Shown in pieces: positions 54,958 to 64,000 of a DNA stretch of 64,000 bases. The translations under genes were made by a program, and so were the position numbers. The notes beneath the pieces are model-generated. The model had not been told where the DNA came from, searched no databases, and saw only the letters and a program-made list of their open reading frames with translations. Every line of letters starts with the position of its first letter. Within the stretch, counting starts at the first letter, position 1. Origin of the DNA: Trichostrongylus colubriformis (lineage: Eukaryota > Nematoda > Chromadorea > Rhabditida > Trichostrongylidae); contig OZ022260.1 in NCBI GenBank assembly GCA_963978905.1, forward strand, positions 48,505,551 through 48,569,550. Reading direction: 5' to 3'.

Positions 54958-57900
54958 TAAGTCTGTAAGTACAAGTTTAGAAGTGATTCGAGTAGTACTG
55001 TGCGACCAAACTGGTTATGTGCGAGGAACAAGAAGGAGAGCTGGCGCTCGTCTTCACTGTGCGCCAGAATCCGAAAGAATGCAACTTTCAACTGTATTCC
55101 TTATAGGGGTGGGATCAAGAAGGAGCATCGCCTCGTTGACGATGACACTCCTAGGTCTTCACAAGTGCTCAAATTTCTTCGTATTGCCCCCCCCCCCATT
55201 CATTGCCTTGTTTTGATTACAATGAAATGAGGGCCAAAATGGCATGGCCTTAAATACGCCATCAACATGGCGCCCAGGACCAGCATTAAAAACTTGACCC
55301 TGCGCGCTGTTGCCACTCTGTATCTCTGCTTGTGACTCTGCTTCTCTAACTCTAGCCCACTGCGTGATGAATTGCATGTCTGGCCCTCCTCAACGCAAGT
55401 GCTCTCTCACCACGCCCCCGACATATTTGGAAAGCACCGACGGGGACCGCGGCAACCTCATCGCTTGGTCGTTGTTCCCGGGTCAGCATCCGATTTTCCG
55501 TAGGTGGTCTATTGCCAACTCAAACAAACCTGTCACCAATCTCGACTAACTGGATCCAGCCGTGTGGCCCCCCTTGGACGGTACTGTAAGTAGTTCTTGG
55601 TCGGTTTCTTTTGCTGCCACCTGCTTCTCACAGGCCACACATGACAGATGGTGCATTTCTCAACATTTCATTACATTTCTCAGTTCCTGTGCTTCAGCCC
55701 GTCATCAGTTTCACTGCCGTAATATGTTTTTTCTGCATGAATTTCATGGGTTCGCCGTTCACGCATACCAAGGCGTGATTCATCAATCAATAAGTGTTTT
55801 GTACTGCTTCCAGGAGAAAGGGTTTATGCCGATTGGAAAGTAAAGGATAGGATCATTCGGTGGTTTTTCCTTGAACACGTGCATGTTTAAAATTGCGAAA
55901 GGACCCTGTGAATAGGGCGGGAGGATGCAGAGATAGTAAACCCTTCGTAGAGCTCTTTTTCATATGTTTAGGTGAAATTAGCGCATTCGCCACTCACAAT
56001 GACTTCATCGTATCGTTCATCTTACCTTAAGTGGTTTGTTTTGACTGTGCTGAAATAAGGATTCAGATGGATTTAAATAGACTGTCCCAAAAACCCGATT
56101 TCCCCACTGTTCTCCCCCAACCCTATATTTTTAGGTTGATGTAGGTATGGTGCTAATGTAGTTAGGGAACCCACTCATTTTATCACTGTCGTACCTCACT
56201 TGATACCATCCTACAGTTATCGGTTTTACCCCCATGTTATCAAATTTTTTATCAAGTTTTCGTTGGCGAGTAAGGGACTCTTCCCTCAACTAAGGCTTAG
56301 GCGAAAAGCGTAGGCAAAAATAGCGCCGTATGTCGAACACAGTAGAGTGCCCCTTCCTAGAACTACATTTAGCGTAGATTTCGCAAGATTGATCCTCCTC
56401 TATGTCATGATCATGTAGCGCATGCTTACCCCATTAGTCATATTTTGTAGTCCCTGGGGCGGAGCGGAGAAGAGATCCGAGAGAAGCGCCAGCTATGTGG
56501 CTGCTATTCCTACCACATTCCCTACCAACAAGAGTCGATTATGTATTTCTTATGTTGTAATTCCCATGCACTTTCTTCACAGTCGCTATTCAACTGGTAT
56601 CAGTAATTCAACCGGCAATGAGTTGTGCATTTCGCCGACCATCCCTCTCTCATTCCATCGCGTAATTATGATTTCACGCGATCGCATTTATATTTTATTT
56701 TTGTTTTTATTTTTCTTCATCAGTTCCATGCGAGGAGATAACCATATCTTATTAGAAATCGGGCTTCAGGGCATGGGTTTTGTCCGAGGCGAATGGAACG
56801 ATTTTGCAGCACGTTACGCAGTATTCCGCATTATAGAAGTGGTTCACCCATCGCGGAACAGCTTTATTTGCTCCAAGCCGTTGTGGTCATAACTGCTCGA
56901 AGTTTCTGTGTCCGGGCGATTCAGTGTGGTGGGCTCTGTGTTGGAATTAAACATAGGCCTCAGGGCGCTGTGAGTGATCTTGCGGTACGGTAACGAACGA
57001 GTGAAAGACGTGGCTGTTCGTAAAGGTCAGGTTGAAAAACAGAGTTAACTCTATAATCAGTATCACAAATGTTGGTGAAATCGCGCTGGGCATCACAAAT
57101 TTATAACACTGGGCTGGGCCTGTGTGTTGAAGTGGCTGAGGTGTTCGGCGTCAAGTGCAATCCAAAAAACTCAACCAGCCCTCCAAAGATGACATTTTGG
57201 TCGGAAGTCGTTCGAAACGCTCATCCGTCGTACAAGTGTCGTAAATCTTTCACGAAATTGCTCATGGTGAAGCGTCTTTCAGCTAGCTTGCTTTCAAGTG
57301 AACCTCTCTGTCATCTTTCTTTGCTCCTTTTTTTGCTATATGAACGTTTTCCCTTTTGTGACTTCGGTTCCTTATACGTAGGTGACCTGGAAAGAAGGTG
57401 TTGAGGAAAATTAGAGCAGGCCTTGTACGCGAAATTGTCATTTATGGTAGGAATCAATAGAAGGGATTAGGTCGAGAGAATTAGGACGAGTTAATGGATA
57501 ACGTATTGTTCGCTTCGTACGGGGATGAATAGGTAAGCTTGAAAATTGCCTGCAAGCCGGAATAGAAGCTGGGTATAGGGATTTATACTTCCTCATCTCA
57601 CCTTTGCTCATTTTTTTGAGAGCTGAAAGTCGCGCCTTTCTTTGACAGTACTCAATTTTTATGTTATTAATCGAGAAATCTGTCGCATTCTGCGTCCAAA
57701 ATAGGACTTTTGTGGCTACTGTGCTATCCTTAAAGCTTCGGCTACCACTCATCAGCTCCCTGCAAACACAACGTATGCGTCAAGTATTGTGTTGTGCTCG
57801 CTGAGTCGAGTGGAATACCAATGAGCCGTGCGCTTCCATAAAATTTTCCAAGTGGTCGAGATGGTTTTTCTTCTCGTGCGCAAATGTTACTAACGGGGGT

Positions 57901-59216
57901 GTAATTTGGGACACACGGTTTTTGACCTAGGCCTGCGATTCTGTGACAGTCCATGGCCTTTGCCCTGTGGCATAAATTATTCAGACCATTTGTTCATGTA
58001 AATCCTATTTGCCTTGCAAGTCTGTTCCGTTGTATTGATGATGCTACGGGACGTAAATACTTGAGAAAAAAGGGTTTTCAAATTGAGAGAAAATTAAAGT
58101 AGAGCCTTCTATACTTTGGAGAATGTCAAACTTGTTGAAGTCAGCTATCACACCCAATTTCTCACTTCGGTATTCGAACAATGCTCTACTCGTTTTCAAA
58201 ATACTCCAGAGAAAACTGATATAGAGAACAAGTTTAAGGGATGTGCATGATCACTGCGTGACCTAGTGCCCCTACTGAGCGTGTGTCCCAACCGGCACCC
58301 CTGTGCAATACACCGAGTATCGAAGCTGAACATCTGTCTTGGGTTTATTTTCCTTTGTTAGATACTTCTCCGCAATCCATTATATTGGAAGTGAATATTC
58401 CATCTCATTCCATGGGTAAGGGGCAATTTGCCTTTGTGGATTATAACCTGCAATGAACATGTTTAGCTGCACTTACATCGTTCTCCGCGAAAGGGTTCCT
58501 ATCAGAAAATCCTTACGTAGTAATCAAGCGAAAAGCGAAAGGATGAGAAACAGATCTTGTGCAAGGCGTGTTCGAGGAATCTTGTAAAACGGGAGCATCT
58601 TGGAGGGATCTTCGAGGTAATCTGCATACTCAGGCGTATATTTCGCCTAAGCCTTAGTGGAATAAAGGAGTGATTCCTTTCCCTTCTAGGCTTAGGTAAA
58701 AATAATGTCGTAGTGGGATGTCCCCCCTCCCCTCTCATTGAGATCATTGCGACAGCACCGAGAAATTTAACTTCATTAGCGCAGTTTTCGGAAAGGTTGT
58801 AGGTTATGACGAAGAGGTTTGAAAATGAGGCGCTTTGGCGACTTTCTAATTGAGAGTATTGGAAAAACGCCTAGTTATAAATACACATAAAGCAGACTAG
58901 CTATTTTGTATGATGTACTGGTGTATGTGGGTAACTTGGGTTCATTCGGGAATTCGTCACGACTATTTGCGCAATTGTCGCGTAATTGCTGATCGCACAC
59001 CTCGCAAGGTCAGAGATCATCCGGTTATTCCTTTGATCTCATTTGGTGTGCATATTTCTTCAATATTGATCCTTTTACGTTTCAGTCTCAACTATTTCAT
59101 TTTGATTCATCCTTTTGCACTTTTCCGTTTGTAAAGTAAGACATGCCTAAATTTTCTAGAGATTTTCATCCGCTTTCTTCATTACCGATGTTGCTGCTGT
59201 ACCGGTATCCCTAAAG
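54958..59216. other. Intergenic, no gene recognised
   Basis: ATTCCTTATAGGGGTGG occurs at 54901 and 55093. CCTAAGCCTTA / TTCTAGGCTTAGG inverted motifs occur at 58647 and 58687, as also near 46378 and 56296. The longest plus-strand frame (56422-56892) has one hydrophobic stretch but no family signature or splice support. Confidence 0.4.
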
Positions 59217-59426
59217 ATGGGTTATACCGGTATTCCAAAAGATGAGTTAAATTCGTTAATCGATAGCCATAGTTCCGCCGCATGGAACAAAGTATGGTAT
59301 GATCATTGCATCGACGACCTCCTCAGAGACCGCCGTCTCCAAATGCGATCCCTCTACTTCGAATCCCAAATGCGGCCCCTATCGAGGATTCCTCAACCTA
59401 ATTTTGACCATGTACGGATATCCTAA
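59217..59426 (+). CDS. Possible exon or small ORF, unknown
   Basis: A 69-residue frame (MGYTGIPKDELNSLIDSHSS, WNKVWYDHCIDDLLRDRRLQ, MRPLSRIPQPNFDHVRIS, stop TAA) has the composition of a real protein and no low complexity. The segment TACCGGTATYCCWAAAGATG occurs twice in tandem at its start (25-bp period), which shifts the frame and blurs the start. A possible upstream exon at 58910-59040 contains DYLRNCRVIADRTPRKVRDH. No family recognised. Confidence 0.3.
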   Translation: MGYTGIPKDELNSLIDSHSSAAWNKVWYDHCIDDLLRDRRLQMRSLYFESQMRPLSRIPQPNFDHVRIS

Positions 59427-60504
59427 TTGCCAGAGTTCAAATTTTCCGTGTTTGGTAGCTTTATTTTTTATCGATCTGAGTTGTGCGTGAACCCTAATGT
59501 TCCACCGTCGCATACGAAAACTGTATAAGCCTTGAACACATACATAGCGTTGGAATCTCCTCATGATGTGAATAGTGAACAAACAATGGTCATTGGGAGA
59601 GCTTGAGTACAGGCGCAGGCAGCGTCTTGGATGGGCTGCAGAAGTGGTACCTTTGAAAAAAAATGCTTGACGCCAGGCTTTACTCTGGGTCAGTGAAAGT
59701 TGATGGGCAACTGTTTTAGGTCTATACATTGCCATCTGTGATAAGTTTCAGATGATTCCATGACCTCGTCAGAGAAATATAATGACGCCATACATTCGAA
59801 CTTATCTTATGACAATAGGTGACCACTTCTACTTCCACATAGTCTGACATGAATCAAGCGGTCGATTGTTTTTTTTTTATTGCTAAACTTGACTCATCAC
59901 CTGCGACCGCTCCTGTTTCATATTTCCGAGGCAACATCATACTTCGAGGCAAAAGAATTGGAATTTTCTCGTTTTCAAGCTTTGATAGTCTCTCGGGAAA
60001 TTTCCGAAGTAGCAGTAAACTGGAAGATCGATGACACGTTCCTTGAAAGGGCGCATTCGCTCTGGGAGCATCTCATATGGCCATGATTTTGAGGAAAAAA
60101 TTTCAGCAGAAACAGCTCGTTGCTGAAAAGGTAGCGCATGGTTCTCCGCCCGCTTTTCAGAATAGTGAACATTAATGGTGGGTCATGGTGTTTCTAAGAT
60201 AGTGGCGCTATCAGTAGTAATGTTAATGAATCATCTCCATTCAACTTTACCAGAACCATTATTTTACTCACTTCTTAGGAGTGATTTCATGCCAGCTCTG
60301 TCTGAAAAGTTCTGTCACTAAATGCAGCCTGGACTTTCACCGTACTTCAGTACATGATAAGAAAGGGTTTACTGCCTCTACGATCCAGTAAAATGAATGC
60401 CTGGCGCTTTTGTGAGGATTTAATATGAGCCGAGTCTTATCTTTTGCCCTTTTGGTTTTTTTTTTTGAATTCTCCCCATCCACACTTCTACGGTTGGCGT
60501 GTCG

Positions 60505-60670
60505 TGTGTGACGCCTATGGCTGCCGTCAGAGCTCGCGACTTCGCGTTTTTGCGATTTTGCGGCTTTCGCACGCGATACCGCGACCCTGGGATTGTCCAA
60601 TGCCGGAGCTTCGCGTGCGGAGTCGCGACATCGCAAAAACGCAAAATCGCGAAGTCTGACAGTGCCAATA
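60505..60670. mobile_element. Foldback MITE, relative of 54774
   Basis: CTTCGCGTTTTTGCGATTTT faces GCGACATCGCAAAAACGCAA-AATCGCGAAG, and GCCGTCAGAG faces GTCTGACAG at the ends. The repeated TTCGCG/GATTTTGCG words match the 54774 element. No clear target duplication. Confidence 0.55.
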
Positions 60671-61609
60671 GCTGCGTATCGATCAAACTCATATGGAACT
60701 GGAGGACGTATGGAAGTCATGGAGGGCCGTTACGCGCTTCCCCGAAATATGGTTTGCAGGCCAGCTCGGGGATTTGTCAATATCCTCGAGTTTGGTTCCA
60801 TTGCGAATCTCACCATCAACGGCTTTGTGAACCTCTGACTTTGTTCCACAGTTAACATGTTCCTTATTTCTGAGCACCCAGTTATTCTCCATGCTGTTCA
60901 CGGGGTGATATAGCATAGAATGTAAGAGGTTGGTTATTATTCCATATTCATTCTAAAGAATGGGTTAGTGTTGAAGATGCTGATCCAAATTTCCAATGCT
61001 TATAGTATAGAAATTGCTACAAAATATTTCCATCTCAAATTCCAATCACGTGCTCACAGTGAACATTGCAGATGTTGATATTCAGTTCTTTTGATGGTCT
61101 AATTTTTTGACTTATTTGTCTGTTTTTATATGTTTTTATAATGCTTTATTCTGTACAGGACGCGGAGAAAGTATTGACCGATTGAAAACCTTACCATATC
61201 GGTGGTCGGGCTTCAATGCGTCTTATACGATACGATAAATATTATTGTACTGTCATGCTCATCACTCCACACCTCATTAATTCCTCGGCGAAGTCGACCC
61301 TAGGAGACGGCTGACGTGATAAAGGCGGCTTGTCCTGTTGAGGCCGCTTCCGCCACAGCTCAGGGGTGATCTTTTCGTGTGGATTTCGCCGCAGATAGGC
61401 CCTTCCTAGACCCCTAGTTTTCAGTGATTATCTTTTTTAGGGGTTCCTTATCACCCGCATAATCCCTGTCACTGTCTTTAAAGGCATACGCGACATCAGA
61501 TCAGGCTCCTTTTTTGGGGCGAGTAATTCGTTGGGTAAGTGGTCAAGCAGGCAAATTTCCTTCTCCACGTGACCTTCACATTGGAAATTTGCTTGTCTCG
61601 GTGTGATTT
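60671..61609. other. Intergenic, no gene recognised
   Basis: A minus-strand frame at 60689-60916 (GTKSEVHKAVDGEIRNGTKL) is protein-like but too short and unsupported to call. Otherwise AT-rich sequence. Confidence 0.35.
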
Positions 61610-61740
61610 GAGTGGGCGTGATTCGATTGTGTGCATGCAGGCACGACACACCGTGAGGGTGACCGTGCAGTCGCAACAAAGGTGCAGCCTTAGCAGTTAC
61701 CCAAGGACCTAATTGGCCCAAGAAAGAAAGCCACCATAAG
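61610..61740. repeat. Single arm of the 3590 foldback family
   Basis: GTGATTTGAGTGGGCGTGAT, ACACCGTGAGGGTGACCGTG and CAGTCGCAACAAAGGTGCAG match the right arm of 3590-3985. I found no opposing arm nearby, so this is a fragment. Confidence 0.5.
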
Positions 61741-61827
61741 AACATACTGGGATAGATTTTATTCGAAGTATAGCGGGCCAACTGACATTTCTAATATGTC
61801 TTTGAAACTTGGTCTGATTGCCTCTGT

Positions 61828-62481
61828 GAGAGACGGTCGTTAGGCCCGGCCTCGTGGAGTTAATTTGGCGATGGGGCACATAGCTGTAGCTGCCACCTTA
61901 AAGCCGACCATTCAACGCATCTTCGCAACAGATGACTTGTCCACATCATTTAACCCTGAAATTTTCATAATTGATAGGCGTCATAGGCGTCCGCCGATCC
62001 TTAACGGACGACCTTTGCGGACCTGATTCTCTTCGACTGGTGACCTGAGCGTGGATTTCGGCTAGTTTCTTCCTTCTTTGGCTTTTTTATCTCGTGTGCA
62101 TTTTGGAGAATGGGAATCACTGTTTGTTAACCGCGGGTTGGTTGTATTGAAGGAACGACGGACCCCTATGACAATACAATTACGCCCTACATTACATTCG
62201 TCTTGAAGCTATGATGCAAGCTACTTTTCAGTAATTTGCAGTCTTTTTTTAACTAGGTCCTTAATAAGTAATCTGAAATAAAATAAGAAATAAAATAAAA
62301 TAAGTAAAAAACGGAAATAACTAAAGAATGAGTAAAATACGAAAATCTGAGGGCTCGGTGATGTGGACAAGTTGCCTGACGCAGAAGATGTGTCAGATAG
62401 CCTGAACCAGGGTGGCAGCTATGGCTCATGAGCCCCATTGGCAAATTAGCCGTAAGGGGCCGCACCTAACGACATACACCC
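61828..62481. mobile_element. Longer relative of the 53877 MULE-like foldback
   Basis: Left GAGACGGTCGTTAGGCCCGG and TTAATTTGGC; right GCCCCATTGGCAAATTAGCC and GGGGCCGCACCTAACGACAT. Both ends match those of the 53877 element. About 560 bp lie between the arms, with no ORF. Flanking CCTCTG occurs on both sides (61821, 62481), a possibly eroded 9-bp duplication. Confidence 0.55.
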
Positions 62482-64000
62482 CTCTGACGCATATATACTA
62501 GCTAATACGGTAAGAAACATATGCCTTTGGCTGCAGGTGATCGTCGTGCAAATCGTCTCATACTTCCGTTAGGGTGATTTCCAGAAGACTGATTAAATGA
62601 AAGTATGGTGCAAACTTCGCTGTTGAAGAAACTTTTAACGAGTAGGGCGGCTTGAGATGTGGCTAATTTGGTGGTTATTGTGAGAGCTGATGAAGTTTTG
62701 GGAGCTACCCTGTCATAGTCACCCTGCCTAATTCTCGTAAGCCGTACCACTTCCTGCTATAGTCGTCCGAGTTGCATCCGAAAAGAGGTATCGTGAAGGG
62801 ATGTACTTGCTCCTTTGTGGCTTCATTCTCTTATTTTGTCGGATTAGTGAAAGTTCGGAACCCTGCTTCATCACTTAGAGTGTCTTCAAACAGCCCAGGA
62901 CTTGAAACGCCGACTATTCTGTTTGGAGCAGCCTGAAAAGAAGAGTAACGCTGCTGACGCGATTCAGTTGATTCTTTCGAAGCTAATTTTACGAAAGCAT
63001 GAGACGATTTGCACGACGATAACCTGTGACCAGCAGCATATACTTCCCCTCGCCGTCTTCGTCTTCCTTCAAAACAAAATGCGACCATATCGCCTTTCAG
63101 TGTCGTATAATAAGATGCTTTTTTGTGAATGTTTCCCCATCACGCAAGTACCATCTGTGCTTAACTTTTACTTTTGCCGCACCCAGTAACTATTCTGCAG
63201 TTATTTTTGACGGTATTGAGATGCTGAAATATGAGATAAACTCGCGAAACATCTGGTTTATGTATTCTTTCATGAAGCCTTCCCCCATCCAAATACTTTA
63301 CAGATGTTGACTCACACAGCTACACCGCATTCGTGCGGATTCCTGTAATGATGTGTCTGTAGAAATTTCGCAATTTGTAACTCATAATTTGTAGAGTGCT
63401 GGCGTCACCTCGTTTTTACTACCCTTTTTGAGCCTGCAGTTTATGGTTAATTCGGTCTGTAAAAGGATTTTCGTCACGCTTTGGCGTTTGGGGGAACAGC
63501 TCGATCCATACTGGGAATAGTTTTGTGCGTACCTCTTCTAAACCCACTTACAAAGAACTTGTTCCCAGCACTCCGCAGTTCCTTCTCCCCTAGGCGTGGA
63601 TTAACTTTCGCAGCCGTTCCCACATTCCAGTCCTTCGACTCCGCGCAGCGTCCTAATATTATTGATGAACTGACTGTTGAGTAATCTTTATGCTCAAATA
63701 GTAAAATCATTTTCATTTGAGCCACTGGTAAAGTTTCGTGAAATATTTCTGCCTTGTTTCAATTCAAAATCAGAATTCTTTTGCAAATGGAGAGCTTTGA
63801 GCTGTTTTTCGTGGAGCATCTTCATCTTTCTATTGATTACCTTCTATAATGGATAGGAAGCAAAGCTTGTAAAGGACATATCTTGGCGCATTATGAGATT
63901 GAAAGCCGCTGGTCATATCATTCCTGTCACTTTTTCTGTGCGCTTATTTTCGTTTCTTTCAATAAGCTGTAGATAAACAGCCCTTCCACTTTTAGACCCC
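62482..64000. other. Intergenic, no gene recognised
   Basis: Overlapping frames on both strands at 63474-63725 are open but mutually exclusive, and neither shows a known motif. No further repeat with clear boundaries was seen. Confidence 0.35.

Noticed and set aside
56422..56892. 156-residue open frame with a hydrophobic stretch
   Set aside because: No family signature, repetitive surroundings and no splice support.
60337..60720. 127-residue minus-strand open frame
   Set aside because: Most of it translates the arms of the 60505-60670 foldback.

Overview
The window looks like nuclear DNA of a nematode, probably a strongylid or hookworm-like species. Coding sequence is in short exons (47-295 bp). 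Several introns are only 50-60 bp and most acceptors have the nematode TTTCAG/TTNCAG form. Small conserved exons sit in a sea of CR1-type, RTE-type, mariner, Helitron and foldback/MITE elements. No bacterial operons, rRNA genes or CRISPR arrays were seen. All assignments come from reading the sequence; no database was searched.

Layout. 0-5 kb: repeats only (a Tc1-like non-autonomous element and two foldback elements). 5.1-9.2 kb, minus strand: a multi-exon gene of unknown function, rebuilt from exons whose splice phases mostly agree; a further minus-strand exon at 11.8-11.9 kb may belong to it. 9.65-10.7 kb: a decayed RTE-like retrotransposon. 13.1-13.4 kb, minus strand: a probable terminal exon with an AATAAA signal. 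13.7-32.2 kb and 35.7-50.4 kb: two direct copies of a large segmental duplication, each carrying one complete-looking short-chain dehydrogenase/reductase (SDR) gene of the SDR16C / retinol-dehydrogenase-10-like type on the plus strand. Between the copies lies a decayed Helitron helicase. 50.4-64 kb: mostly repeats, including a roughly 149-bp tandem array, a second Tc1-like copy and several MITEs. One ORF at 59.2 kb could be an exon.

The two SDR genes share all eight recognised exons with identical exon lengths and splice phases, and both keep the TGxxxGxG, NNAG, Ser and YxxxK elements. Both are therefore likely functional or recently so. Their introns have been hit by different transposons. 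Because each copy serves as an empty-site control for the other, many insertions can be delimited and ordered in time. Copy 1 carries an intact two-ORF CR1-like LINE, a 2.4-kb near-palindromic foldback, two TTA-flanked Harbinger-like MITEs and a MULE-like foldback with a 9-bp target duplication. Copy 2 carries two mariners, two members of another foldback family and another MULE-like foldback. One TA-flanked MITE is in both copies and so predates the duplication.

I did not find a new multi-gene system. The strongest observations are the duplicated SDR pair used as a transposon clock, the nested foldbacks with 9-bp target duplications and paralogous empty sites, the giant palindrome, the unusual LINE architecture, and a GC-AG intron shared by the paralogues.
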